Translations under genes and position numbers: made by a program
Shown: positions 20,212 through 28,923 of the stretch, one piece after another
Position numbering within the stretch: position 1 is the first letter of the stretch
How the letters are laid out: the number at the start of each line of letters is the position of its first letter
Notes under the pieces: generated by a model
What the model was told of the DNA's origin: nothing
The model's database searches: none
What the model saw: the letters and a program-made list of their open reading frames with translations, nothing else
Source: CAYFTL01 sp964346145
GTDB taxonomy: Bacteria; Bacillota; Clostridia; Christensenellales; Aristaeellaceae
Length of the DNA stretch: 64,000 bases
NCBI GenBank assembly: GCA_964346145.1
Contig: CAYFTL010000007.1
Coordinates: forward strand, 1 to 64,000
Reading direction: 5' to 3'

Positions 20212-21819
20212 CTAAATATTTAAGTTGTCCACCGCTGCACGCTGCACGGGCAGTCCTTGCTTGTAACGCGCCATATACCGTTCAAAGCCGCGCATATCGG
20301 CCTCGTTGGGTTCGATTCGGCTGCCCGAATCCCCGGCAAAGACTTTTTGTTCCAAATAGGACTCCAAAGTTTCCTCTGGCTGCCTCTGGGCTGTGTACGC
20401 GGCCAGCAGCGCAATGCCCCAGGCCCCGCCTTCGCTGGCAGAGTCCATGACCACCACCGGCACTTTCAGCGCCGAAGCCATCAACTGCTGCGCTACGCGC
20501 TCGGTTTTAAACAATCCTCCATGCCCTAGCATCTGCTGTACCTGCACCCCTTCCTGATCGGTCAAAATGTCCATGCCAATTTTCAGGGTGGCCATGGCGG
20601 AGAACAGCATGCTGCGCGCAAAGTTCGCCAACGACAAATCGCTATCCGGATTGCGAACCATCAACGGACGCCCTTCATCCAGCTTAGTGATGGGTTCTCC
20701 CGAGTAATAATTATAGGATAGCACGCCGCCCGCATCTTCTTCGGCCTCTAAAGCTTTAAAATACACAGCCTTATACAGCATAGATTTGTCCACCTCAACG
20801 CCTAGGGTTCGAAGCAACTGGTCAAACATCTTAATCCATGCATCAATGTCAGATGTGCAGTTGTTGCAATGTACCATGGCTACCGGCTTTCCGGCAGGAG
20901 TTGTAACCATATCAATTTCGATATGCACTTTGGATAACTGCCTCTCAAGCACCACCATGGCGAATATGGACGTGCCTGCAGAAACGTTGCCTGTGCGTTC
21001 CTTGATGCTGTTGGTGGCAACCATTCCGGTACCCGCATCTCCTTCCGGGGGACATAAAATTGCACCTGCTTCCAAATTGCCTTTGGGATCCAGCAATCTT
21101 GCACCCTCTTGAGTCAATTGGCCAGCTACCTCGCCCGCGCCCAACACTTTCGGCAAGATCGATTCAATGTCCCAGCCGCAGCCCTTGTCGGCCACTAACT
21201 GCTGAAACTGTTCCATCATTTTTTTGTCGTAGTCGCAATGTGCGCTGTCGATGGGAAACATTCCCGAGGCTTCCCCAACGCCCAGCACTTTGTTGCCGGT
21301 CAGCTTCCAGTGCACGTATCCGGACAGGGTTGTCATAAACGCTATATCTTGTACATGCTCCTCGCCATTTAAGATGGCTTGATACAGGTGGGCAATGCTC
21401 CAGCGCTGAGGCACATTAAACTCAAACAGGCTTGTAAGCTCGCTAGCGGCTTGCTCGGTAATTGTGTTGCGCCATGTGCGGAACGGAACCAGCTGGGCGC
21501 CCGATAGATCAAACACCAGATAGCCGTGCATCATCGCCGAAATGCCTATCGCTTGTATCTTTTTTATGGGCAACGCATATTTGTCCTCTACTTTGTGGGC
21601 CAGGTCGGCAAAACTGGCTTGCACGCCGACCCAGGCCGCCTCCAGCGAGTAGGTCCATATCCCATCCTTAAGCTGGTTTTGCCATTCATAGCTGCCGTCA
21701 GCAATCGGTTTGTGGTCTTGCCCAATTAGCACCGACTTGATTCGGGTGGAACCCAGCTCAATACCCAAAAACACATCTCCGTCTGCGATCGCTTGTTTAA
21801 TCAAATCAAAATTTTCCAC
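20212..21819 (-). CDS. FGGY-family kinase, probably L-ribulokinase
   Basis: A 535-residue sugar kinase. ATP loop: FLGIELGSTRIKSVLIGQD. Sugar-side motifs: IGISAMMHGYLVFD and PFRTWRNTITEQAASEL. Second domain: PPEGDAGTGMVATN, VSAGTSIFAMVVLE and MLGHGGLFKTERVAQQ, with DSASEGGAWGIALLAAY near the end. It belongs to the long FGGY subgroup that replaces classical AraB in many Clostridia. Placement between GH127 and araD strongly suggests L-ribulose as substrate, but D-xylulose cannot be excluded. A GTG at 21819 with AAAGAGG upstream is a better start than the GTG at 21828. Confidence 0.82.
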   Translation of the reverse strand: MENFDLIKQAIADGDVFLGIELGSTRIKSVLIGQDHKPIADGSYEWQNQLKDGIWTYSLEAAWVGVQASFADLAHKVEDKYALPIKKIQAIGISAMMHGYLVFDLSGAQLVPFRTWRNTITEQAASELTSLFEFNVPQRWSIAHLYQAILNGEEHVQDIAFMTTLSGYVHWKLTGNKVLGVGEASGMFPIDSAHCDYDKKMMEQFQQLVADKGCGWDIESILPKVLGAGEVAGQLTQEGARLLDPKGNLEAGAILCPPEGDAGTGMVATNSIKERTGNVSAGTSIFAMVVLERQLSKVHIEIDMVTTPAGKPVAMVHCNNCTSDIDAWIKMFDQLLRTLGVEVDKSMLYKAVYFKALEAEEDAGGVLSYNYYSGEPITKLDEGRPLMVRNPDSDLSLANFARSMLFSAMATLKIGMDILTDQEGVQVQQMLGHGGLFKTERVAQQLMASALKVPVVVMDSASEGGAWGIALLAAYTAQRQPEETLESYLEQKVFAGDSGSRIEPNEADMRGFERYMARYKQGLPVQRAAVDNLNI

Positions 21820-21837
21820 GCAACTCACCTCTTTGTT

Positions 21838-23760
21838 TTATTTTTCGAGCAACCAAACCCGCATCGCACCAGCACCCCTATTGGCCCAAGAATAATAAGG
21901 AACAGCGCGCAAAGTTACCCCTTGAGTTTCCGGCGGATTTTCGCTGTACAGCTGCTCGTCCGTCTCTGTCCTTTCCCCGTCAACCTCTATCAGCATCTGT
22001 CCATAAGGCTCATGGCTAGAGGATTTCACCCGCAAGGCCGACGCTCTCGGCAGCCTGAGCGCTGCCAAACTCCCTCCGTTGTCCACCTCTTCAAAGCAGT
22101 AAACCATCGGTCCACGCATCAGCGCTACACAGCCCGCATCGGCGCGCACTTTTGCGTTTGCGTACATGCGCCGCGGCTGTATATTTAACGCGAGTTCAAT
22201 CCTATCCCCTGCGCTCCACGCTCGGTCGATATAGACATAGCCGTCGCGCAATTCCGCATTCAATCGCTGGCCGTTCAGCTCAATTTCCCAATCTTTGCAC
22301 CAGGCCGGAATGTGAACGGCAAATGAAAACTTTGCCCGATCACCCATAGGATTCACCCTATAGCACACATCGCCCGCCCAGGGATAATTCGATTCACATT
22401 CGACCTGTACGCCACCAGCGCAGCTAAAGCTGGCTTTTCCCCCCAGATACGTGTGCGCGAACATACCTTCATCGCTCTCGCCCCAGGCGTATTGCCCCAA
22501 GGAGGCGAACAACCTGGCTACATTGGGTGGGCAGCAAGCACAAGCGTACCACTCAGGACGCTCGGGCAAAACGTGTTTGTATTCGGCCAACGTACCCGAC
22601 ACATCTGGCACGACCTCCAGCGGATTGACATAGAAAAAACGTTTGCCGTCCAACCGCATTCCGCTGAGCACACCATTGTACAACTGTTTTTCCAGTATGT
22701 CGGCGTATTCGCCCTTGGGTTCAATCTCCAGCATCCGTCGAGCAAAAAATACCATTGCGACAGAAGCGCATGTTTCGGCATAAACGGTATCGTTGGGCAG
22801 CTCATAATCGGCCGAAAAAGCTTCTCCGTGCACGGTGGAGCCTATACCACCAGTAATGTACATGCGCTTTTGAACGATATTGTTCCACAGCTTCTTGCAG
22901 GCTGCAAACAGCTCTCGGTCATTGGTTTCCGATGCCAAATCGGCCATGGCGGTGTACATGTACACCGCGCGTACGCTGTGCCCCACCGCTGTATCTTGCT
23001 GCCTCACCGGCAAATGATTCTGAGCATATTCGCGGTTTTCAGGATCCATTTTAAAATGCTGCCATTGCCGTTTTTGTGTTTCTTGGGCAAAAAAGTCGGG
23101 TTCCGTACCGCGCTCTTCCAAAAAATATTTGGCCAAATTTAGGTACTTGTCATCGCCCCTCACCCTGTACAAGCGAAGCAGTGCCAACTCTATCTCCTGG
23201 TGTCCCGGAAAACCGCGCTGTTTTCTGGGGCCGAATTTATCACAGATCAAATCGGCATTTCGACACATAATATTTAAGAACTTGTCTTTTCCAGTCGCTT
23301 GAAAGTAAGCTACCGCAGCTTCAATCATATGCCCCGAACAATACAATTCATGGCACTCTTGGAGGTTTTGCCACTTGTGTTCTGGCTCTTTGGTCGAAAA
23401 AAATGTGTTTAAGTATCCGTCTTGCTCTTGCGCCCGTCCAATCAAATCGATGAATTCATCGGCCTTGCGCTCCAGCTCTGCATCGGGCCGCACACTCAGC
23501 GAATAAGCCACCGCTTCCAGCCATTTGGCAACATCGCTGTCCTGAAAAACCATTCCATAAAATTCACCTTCCGAATCTCCCGCAGCGATCCGAAAATTCT
23601 GTATCGCATGACTCTTTTCAGCTCCGGGCACCCTGTCCTCCAGTACATCGACCTGATAAGGGATGACCACATCCATCACAAGGTTCTGGATGGGTGACCA
23701 AAACGCATCCTGAATCTGCACCTGTTCAACCGGTAGCGCCTGTTGTCGTTTTTTGACCAT
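21838..23760 (-). CDS. GH127 beta-L-arabinofuranosidase
   Basis: A 640-residue (alpha/alpha)6-barrel enzyme that removes beta-L-arabinofuranose from plant or hydroxyproline-linked arabinan. The zinc-thiolate catalytic site is intact: the Glu-x-Cys of VYAETCASVAM and the double Cys of WYACACCPPNVARL, where the second Cys is the nucleophile in characterised members. GGIGSTVHGEAFSADYELPN precedes these. C-terminal beta domains follow residue 430. No signal peptide, so it acts on imported oligosaccharides. The ATG at 23760 has GGAGG upstream. It is first in the GH127-kinase-araD operon, with the kinase start 18 bp after its stop. Confidence 0.9.
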   Translation of the reverse strand: MVKKRQQALPVEQVQIQDAFWSPIQNLVMDVVIPYQVDVLEDRVPGAEKSHAIQNFRIAAGDSEGEFYGMVFQDSDVAKWLEAVAYSLSVRPDAELERKADEFIDLIGRAQEQDGYLNTFFSTKEPEHKWQNLQECHELYCSGHMIEAAVAYFQATGKDKFLNIMCRNADLICDKFGPRKQRGFPGHQEIELALLRLYRVRGDDKYLNLAKYFLEERGTEPDFFAQETQKRQWQHFKMDPENREYAQNHLPVRQQDTAVGHSVRAVYMYTAMADLASETNDRELFAACKKLWNNIVQKRMYITGGIGSTVHGEAFSADYELPNDTVYAETCASVAMVFFARRMLEIEPKGEYADILEKQLYNGVLSGMRLDGKRFFYVNPLEVVPDVSGTLAEYKHVLPERPEWYACACCPPNVARLFASLGQYAWGESDEGMFAHTYLGGKASFSCAGGVQVECESNYPWAGDVCYRVNPMGDRAKFSFAVHIPAWCKDWEIELNGQRLNAELRDGYVYIDRAWSAGDRIELALNIQPRRMYANAKVRADAGCVALMRGPMVYCFEEVDNGGSLAALRLPRASALRVKSSSHEPYGQMLIEVDGERTETDEQLYSENPPETQGVTLRAVPYYSWANRGAGAMRVWLLEK

Positions 23761-23882
23761 GGAAGCACCTCCGAGCACTTTGTGATTTTTACTTTAGTTT
23801 TCTTGGTTGTTATTTTACCACAAAAACACACTTTTAACATCTGATTTACAGCACCCATTCCATGCTTTGTTTTGCCTGTTTT

Positions 23883-23923
23883 ATATAAAAAACCGAGCCG
23901 CTTTGCTATTAGCGGCTCGGTTT
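23883..23923 (-). terminator. Terminator after the zinc-ribbon gene
   Basis: On the minus strand AAACCGAGCCGCT and AGCGGCTCGGTTT form a perfect stem with an 8-nt loop, followed by TTTATAT. It lies 28 bp after the stop of the gene at 23951. Confidence 0.85.
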
Positions 23924-23950
23924 AACTATACATTTGGATTGGGTTTTGCT

Positions 23951-24469
23951 TTAGTTTTCGTCCTGCGTCTCTTCGTCAGAAGGCGGTTGATCGTCCACCA
24001 TAGTGGATTCTACGTGAATCTCTTCGACCACTTCTTCCTCTTCCTCAACTTGATTGCTCGCTACTTCTACGTCTTCTTCATATTCTTGCGTTGGCTCTGC
24101 CGCCACAATTTCGGGCAGCTTCTCACCGCACTCTGAACAATAGGCGCTTTGCGTAGATTGTACGCTTCCGCAACTCGGACAATGTACCTGGCCCTTGCGG
24201 GTGGCAATTTCGCTCTCCAGCGCGTTCATATCGTCGATCAGCGCATCCAGCTGGGCGCACAGCACATCCAAAGATTCGGTGGATTCGGTACCCGCTTGAC
24301 GGCGCGCATAGTAGGCCTTGCCAATCTGGGCATAAAGCTCCTGAATCTCGTTCTCTTTGGTCTTTAAAGTCAAGTTTAGCTTAGTCGATTCGGTTACATC
24401 CTGCGCCACTTTTCCGGCACTACTCACAACGTCTTTGAGTTTTTTCCCTAAATCGTCAAAAAACTGCAT
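23951..24469 (-). CDS. Coiled-coil zinc-ribbon protein with acidic tail, function unknown
   Basis: A 172-residue protein. An amphipathic N-terminus (FFDDLGKKLKDVVSSAGKVA) leads into a helical region rich in Glu and Lys up to about residue 95. A treble-clef-type zinc ribbon follows (CPSCGSVQSTQSAYCSECG, two CxxC pairs). The last 50 residues are strongly acidic (EEEEEVVEEIHVE). This architecture is frequent in Clostridia, but its role is not known to me. A ribosome site (GAAGGAG) eight bases before the ATG at 24469 fixes the start. Confidence 0.78.
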   Translation of the reverse strand: MQFFDDLGKKLKDVVSSAGKVAQDVTESTKLNLTLKTKENEIQELYAQIGKAYYARRQAGTESTESLDVLCAQLDALIDDMNALESEIATRKGQVHCPSCGSVQSTQSAYCSECGEKLPEIVAAEPTQEYEEDVEVASNQVEEEEEVVEEIHVESTMVDDQPPSDEETQDEN

Positions 24470-24644
24470 TTTCTTCACTCCTTCTGTTTGATCGGTATAT
24501 CAGCACTATAAAGTTATAGGTATACATATATTGATTGAATACATCATACTACATTCCCAGTTGGGGCGCAATCTTTCGCGGCAATTTTCGATTTTTCTTC
24601 ATAATTTACAGTACCCATAATCTTACATTTTAAAACTAATTGCC

Positions 24645-25520
24645 CTACAAGTTTTCTTTTTCTTGCCGTGTCTCTCGCTCCCAGCTCCCAATGATTGCCG
24701 ATTCAGGGCAAGTTTTTTTGCATTTTCCGCAGCGAATACATTCAATGCTGTTGGGCTGATCAAGTACCGGAATATCCATCGGGCAAACCTTCTTGCAGGC
24801 TCCGCAATGGGTGCAGCTGCTCCGATCTATTCTATAACGCAAAAAAGCAATTTTGTTAAACGGCCCATACATGGCACCCAGAGGGCAAAGATACTTGCAA
24901 AACGGCCTGTACACCTTTATGGATAAAACCACAATCAAAATAAGCAACAAGCTCTTCCAGTCAAACAACCAGCCAATAGCCTGGCGCAGTTGCTCGTTTA
25001 GAATTATTAGAGGGTAGCCCGCCGTCAGAGTGCCCGATGGACAAATGTATTTACAGAACCAGGGCGCACCTTGTCCAACCACATCCACCACAATCAACGG
25101 CAATGCCACCACAAACACTGCCAATATAATGTATTTCAGCCATCGAAGCCCGTTGTGCCCAGGCAGGTTTTTCTGCTTTTTAAACACCGGAATCTTGTAC
25201 AGCAAATCTTGGATCAACCCAAACGGACACAGCCAGCCGCACACAAAGCGCCCCAAAAACCCGCCCACCGCCATCAGAAAACCAATCACATAAAAGGCAA
25301 ACCGATAATCCCTGGAGCCGAGTACCGCTTGTAGTGCACCGATCGGACAAGAAAATAATGCTCCTGGACAAGAGTAACAGTTAAGCCCCGGTGCGCATAG
25401 CTGCTTCATAGGCCCTTTATAAATCTCGCCCTGCAAAAATCCGTTTGCGTAGCCGTTGGTGATCGCCGTCCATCCAACCTGCACCCAGGTACGCAAGCCA
25501 ATTTTGCTTTTGTTTTTCAT
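24645..25520 (-). CDS. NapH/YccM-like membrane protein with 4Fe-4S clusters
   Basis: A polytopic membrane electron carrier of about 290 residues. Hydrophobic helices alternate with Cys motifs: CPGALFSCPIGALQ, CGWLCPFGLIQDLLYKIP, CKYICPSGTLTAGYP and CKYLCPLGAMYGP. Two ferredoxin-type 4Fe-4S clusters follow at the C-terminus, CTHCGACKKVCPMD and CIRCGKCKKTCPES. Such proteins pass electrons between membrane carriers and redox partners, often to FMN-binding domains. A small CXXC-motif gene lies directly upstream. The start may be the GTG at 25535 or the ATG at 25520; neither has ideal spacing. Confidence 0.85.
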   Translation of the reverse strand: MKNKSKIGLRTWVQVGWTAITNGYANGFLQGEIYKGPMKQLCAPGLNCYSCPGALFSCPIGALQAVLGSRDYRFAFYVIGFLMAVGGFLGRFVCGWLCPFGLIQDLLYKIPVFKKQKNLPGHNGLRWLKYIILAVFVVALPLIVVDVVGQGAPWFCKYICPSGTLTAGYPLIILNEQLRQAIGWLFDWKSLLLILIVVLSIKVYRPFCKYLCPLGAMYGPFNKIAFLRYRIDRSSCTHCGACKKVCPMDIPVLDQPNSIECIRCGKCKKTCPESAIIGSWERETRQEKENL

Positions 25521-25541
25521 ATTGCCTCGCCGCACGCTCCT

Positions 25542-25697
25542 TTAGCCGATTCCAATGCACTCCATACAAATGTTAACCGCTTTTCTCCATACTGTGGTGT
25601 GTTCGTTTCGTATCACACCAATGCATACAAATGCCACAGCCATGCAGATAACCAACACAGCAATTCCGTTTCTCTTCAAAAAACGAGCCACGCACAT
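25542..25697 (-). CDS. Small membrane protein with C-terminal CXXC (CD1871A-type)
   Basis: A 51-residue gene overlooked by size filters. It begins MCVARFLKRNGIAVLVICMA, has one membrane helix (about residues 11-29) and ends with the sequence KAVNICMECIGIG. That tail, NIC-x-ECIGIG with a Cys pair, is the hallmark I associate with the CD1871A-family small CXXC proteins of Clostridia, which travel with 4Fe-4S membrane proteins. Its stop is 21 bp from the ATG of the 4Fe-4S gene, so the two are likely co-translated redox partners. GGTGA elements lie upstream of the ATG. Confidence 0.75.
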   Translation of the reverse strand: MCVARFLKRNGIAVLVICMAVAFVCIGVIRNEHTTVWRKAVNICMECIGIG

Positions 25698-25724
25698 TCA
25701 CCTACCGTCACCTATATGCTTGTT

Positions 25725-26969
25725 TCAGTTCTCTTTTTTGTCATGTAACCGATCGATGCCCACTGTGCTAACGTGTGGAATCGGCTTCCATTTCGGCACC
25801 TTTAAAAACAGGCTAGCCAGGTTGGCAGGGATCCAGGTGGCCATGAAAACCGGCATGCCCAAAGCCGCAGGAATCTTCCTTCGATCCCATTTCTCTTCTA
25901 GAATACACACCAGCACTGCAAACAATACGCCCGAAAGTACGCCTATGCCAAGTCCCGAGATCGCCCACAACACAAATTGCAACAAAGTTACGCTTCCCCA
26001 AATCAGGCCCGACAGCATTTGCCAAAATACAATCGCAAACGGCACAAAGCAGATGAGTTGCATAATTGGGCCGCTAAAGAGTATGGCCATATCCAAGCAA
26101 GCGAAGCTGCGTTTCTTGATCGCGGTAACAATCAAATCCTTAAAGTACCTGTTCATACACTGAAACGTGCCCGCCGACCAGCGCCTGCGCTGTACATAGG
26201 AATCGAGCAACTTCAATGGCTGCTCATCATAGATGATTGCATTCTCCATCCATGCCACTTCAATTCCCCTAAGGGCGCACTGGGCCGTAAACTCTAAGTC
26301 CTCCGTCAGCGACATCGTATTCCAACCGTATTTACGAATCACATCAGCGCTGACCATAAATCCGGTACCATTTAAAGCTGCTGAAAAACCCAAATTGCTC
26401 CGGGCGTGGTTGTAAAGCCGACTCATTCCCCAATAGAAAATAGATACACAGCCCGAAACCCAGCTGTCGTTAGGGTTTTTGCTGTCCCGATAGCCTTGTC
26501 CGACCTGTTTGTTGTCACACAGCGCAGCATTCACTTCAGCAAAAAAATCCGGATGCACCAGATTGTCTGCATCAAAAATGCAAAAACCGTCGTATTCGTC
26601 CTGTCCGTTTAGCAATTGATCAAACGTAAACGCCAACACTTCTCCTTTGGAAGATACCGGCACCGTGCAATCTAATATTTTAGCGCCCGCCCTGCGCGCG
26701 GTGCCCTCGGTGTCGTCGATACAATTGTTGGGCACCACGTACACGTCATACAGTTCCTTCGGGTAATTTTGCTTCAGTAGGCTATCCACCAGATTTGCGA
26801 TAACCGACTCTTCGTTTCTCGCCGCAATGATTGCTGCAATCCGTTTCTGCGGCGCGTGTTTCGCTTTGGGCTTCAGCTTTCGAATCCCACCAAAAATTGA
26901 AATCGCCGCATAATGCAAACCAAATACCGTACAAATTACACTAAATACCCAAAAAATTACGTTCAACAA
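25725..26969 (-). CDS. Membrane-bound glycosyltransferase family 2
   Basis: A 414-residue processive-type GT2. An N-terminal helix (about residues 3-25) is followed by the GT-A domain: AAIIAARNEESVIANLVDSL, VVPNNCIDDTEG, the metal DxD-like FCIFDADNLVHPDFF, LTEDLEFTAQCAL (catalytic Asp) and the QRRRW acceptor motif in SYVQRRRWSAGTFQ. Three to four C-terminal membrane helices follow residue 295. It is 17 bp downstream of a CrtO-like acyltransferase gene, suggesting that the pair builds an acylated glycolipid. No carotenoid genes are present. Confidence 0.86.
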   Translation of the reverse strand: MLNVIFWVFSVICTVFGLHYAAISIFGGIRKLKPKAKHAPQKRIAAIIAARNEESVIANLVDSLLKQNYPKELYDVYVVPNNCIDDTEGTARRAGAKILDCTVPVSSKGEVLAFTFDQLLNGQDEYDGFCIFDADNLVHPDFFAEVNAALCDNKQVGQGYRDSKNPNDSWVSGCVSIFYWGMSRLYNHARSNLGFSAALNGTGFMVSADVIRKYGWNTMSLTEDLEFTAQCALRGIEVAWMENAIIYDEQPLKLLDSYVQRRRWSAGTFQCMNRYFKDLIVTAIKKRSFACLDMAILFSGPIMQLICFVPFAIVFWQMLSGLIWGSVTLLQFVLWAISGLGIGVLSGVLFAVLVCILEEKWDRRKIPAALGMPVFMATWIPANLASLFLKVPKWKPIPHVSTVGIDRLHDKKEN

Positions 26970-26986
26970 ATCCTTATCCGCCTTCG

Positions 26987-27517
26987 TTATATATTTTGTA
27001 TCAAGCCGCTTTGCTTTTTCCCCTGTTTCTCTTGGCGCCTTTTGCGCATAGCCTGTTGGCGCACGACCACTTCCTTGAGCCTGGGTCGGTTATATCGTTG
27101 CACCATGATGAACAGTACATTGCCCAGCGTATAGGCAACCATCCCGCCTATACCCCACGCCCCTTCCATAAACAACAAAAAAACAGGGCTGGCTAAAATC
27201 AAGAAAACATGCACCAATTCGGCAATACAGGTCTCCACAATCAACTTCTCAAAAAATTCAGGGGTACGTTTGCTCGGTATCCGCTTTCCAAATAGGGTTT
27301 TTACATATTTACTCATGTCGGGCAATTTGTCTTTCCACACCTGGATTTTCACCTTTTGATAAATCAATCCATTCCGCTCCCAATCGTAACAGCGAAACGG
27401 AAATACATCGTAATGAAACTTTTTTCTGGGCAACAGTTGCCCAAGAAAAAAGCCGACCGGGCCTAGTATAGCGCAAACAAAAGCAAAGCGCAAAAATTGT
27501 ATCAGAACTAGCTGCAT
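26987..27517 (-). CDS. CrtO-like (glycosyl-diaponeurosporenoate acyltransferase family) membrane protein
   Basis: A 176-residue membrane protein resembling the staphyloxanthin acyltransferase CrtO. Hallmarks are FPFRCYDWERNGLIYQKVKI and VWKDKLPDMSKYVKTLFGKR after a first helix (residues 5-28), then FFEKLIVETCIAELVHVF and two more helices. The C-terminus is very basic (MRKRRQEKQGKKQ). CrtO esterifies a glycosylated carotenoid with a fatty acid. Here there are no crtM or crtN genes, so the acceptor is probably another glycolipid made by the adjacent GT2. Confidence 0.75.
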   Translation of the reverse strand: MQLVLIQFLRFAFVCAILGPVGFFLGQLLPRKKFHYDVFPFRCYDWERNGLIYQKVKIQVWKDKLPDMSKYVKTLFGKRIPSKRTPEFFEKLIVETCIAELVHVFLILASPVFLLFMEGAWGIGGMVAYTLGNVLFIMVQRYNRPRLKEVVVRQQAMRKRRQEKQGKKQSGLIQNI

Positions 27518-27591
27518 GATTTTCCCTTCACCTTACCACATCATCTTAAACCGATCTGCTTACATATGGCGTTGTATATGATGCATGCATT

Positions 27592-27620
27592 ATTGTACCA
27601 TGCCCAGCGCATCGGGGCAA
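27592..27620 (-). promoter_or_regulatory. Predicted promoter of the CrtO-like/GT2 operon
   Basis: Minus-strand -35 TTGCCC (27615-27620) and -10 TACAAT (27592-27597) are 17 bp apart, about 75 bp upstream of the CrtO-like ATG. Confidence 0.45.
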
Positions 27621-27782
27621 TCAACCCAAGCTCTCCATACAAACAACAAATCATCTATATATTATAATATACTCTAATTTTGCCGATTTTGTTCCCTTCT
27701 CATAAAAGATTAATGAAAGAAGACCGCCAAATTAGGCAGCCTTTAATAATTGATCGGTAATCTTACCTACGGTCAATGGAAA

Positions 27783-28898
27783 TCACTCGTCTATCAATGT
27801 TTTCATCAGCCGATATGCAAGCTCAATTCCAAACGGAAACTGATCCAAACAAGCGTACTCGTCCACGGTGTGGGCCGACGACCCCAACAAACCCAGTCCA
27901 TCTAAAACCGGGGTACCCGATTGACCGGCGAACGCGATATCGCTGGCGCCTCCGCTGCGTTCCAATTTCAATTCTTGGCCCAGTTCTTTGCCGATCGCTT
28001 TGGCTTTTTCCGCCAGAGCAAAGCTCTGCGGGGTACCCTTAAGCGCCGGGTGGCTTGCGCCGAATTTCAGGGTCGTGGTGCTGCCTTCAAGCCCTGGCTC
28101 ATCACAAATTTGCTGCATTTTTTGCATCAGCACGCTTTGAAGTGCCTGATCATAGTAACGAATCTCTCCCCTAGCCATGGCCTCGCCGGCCACAATGTTA
28201 TCCCCCGTTCCACCTTCTATCGAACCGATATTGATGCTAATCTCCTGATCGTCATCGCGCAGCGTATACAGTGCTACAATTTTATTTGCCAGCTCCTGAA
28301 TAGCGCTTACGCTGGTCTTGTAAGCCGCGCCCGCATGGCCGCGTATACCGGTGCAACGCATTGAAAAAGCTATAACGCCCTTGCGCTCACACACCAAGCC
28401 TCCGCCTGGGTGGCGAGGTTCAAAGCTGAGAGCCGCAATGGATTTAGCTGCCTCTTCCTCAATAATCTTATAACTGGTGGACGATCCGATTTCCTCATCC
28501 GGATTCAGCACCGCCGCTATGCTAAACTGGTTTGTATCCAGCTCAGGCAACAACTTTTTAAGAGCCGAATACATCACTACGATTCCGCCCTTCATGTCCG
28601 ATACTCCCGATCCGTAAGCTTTCTCTCCTTCGATCCTAAAGGGTTGGCATTCGTCGTGAGGAAACACGGTGTCCATATGCCCCATCAACATAATCTGCTT
28701 GGTGCCCTGCCCATACCTTGCGACCAGGGTAGGTCCAAATTCTGGATGATCGTTTCGCTCTACCTTCATCCCAAGGCTTTCAAAGTCGGCCTGCACCAAA
28801 TCGGCAAACGCATCCACATCGGCCTTATCGTAGCTTCCGCTGGCTGCATTTACATATTTTTTCAACAGCTGCACCGGCTCGTAACTGTTGTAATCCAT
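27783..28898 (-). CDS. M20-family metallopeptidase (CPG2/ArgE-like)
   Basis: A 371-residue zinc amidohydrolase or aminopeptidase. Metal ligands are visible: MLMGHMDTVFP (His, catalytic Asp), YGSGVSDMKGGIVVM (bridging Asp), LNPDEEIGSSTS (catalytic Glu-Glu) and SFEPRHPGGGLVCERKG, with the last His in GLLGSSAHTVDEYA. The dimerisation domain lies in the middle (GIRGHAGAAYKTSVSA). It is the last gene of an operon with a polar amino-acid ABC importer, so it probably trims an imported peptide or N-acyl amino acid. The ATG at 28898 has GGAGGG upstream. Confidence 0.88.
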   Translation of the reverse strand: MDYNSYEPVQLLKKYVNAASGSYDKADVDAFADLVQADFESLGMKVERNDHPEFGPTLVARYGQGTKQIMLMGHMDTVFPHDECQPFRIEGEKAYGSGVSDMKGGIVVMYSALKKLLPELDTNQFSIAAVLNPDEEIGSSTSYKIIEEEAAKSIAALSFEPRHPGGGLVCERKGVIAFSMRCTGIRGHAGAAYKTSVSAIQELANKIVALYTLRDDDQEISINIGSIEGGTGDNIVAGEAMARGEIRYYDQALQSVLMQKMQQICDEPGLEGSTTTLKFGASHPALKGTPQSFALAEKAKAIGKELGQELKLERSGGASDIAFAGQSGTPVLDGLGLLGSSAHTVDEYACLDQFPFGIELAYRLMKTLIDE

Positions 28899-28923
28899 AA
28901 CAGAACCCTCCAATTATTTATCA

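Noticed and set aside
25555..26163. 202-codon plus-strand frame
   Set aside because: Antisense to the GT2 gene and the small CXXC gene, which have clear motifs; composition is that of a reverse-strand shadow.
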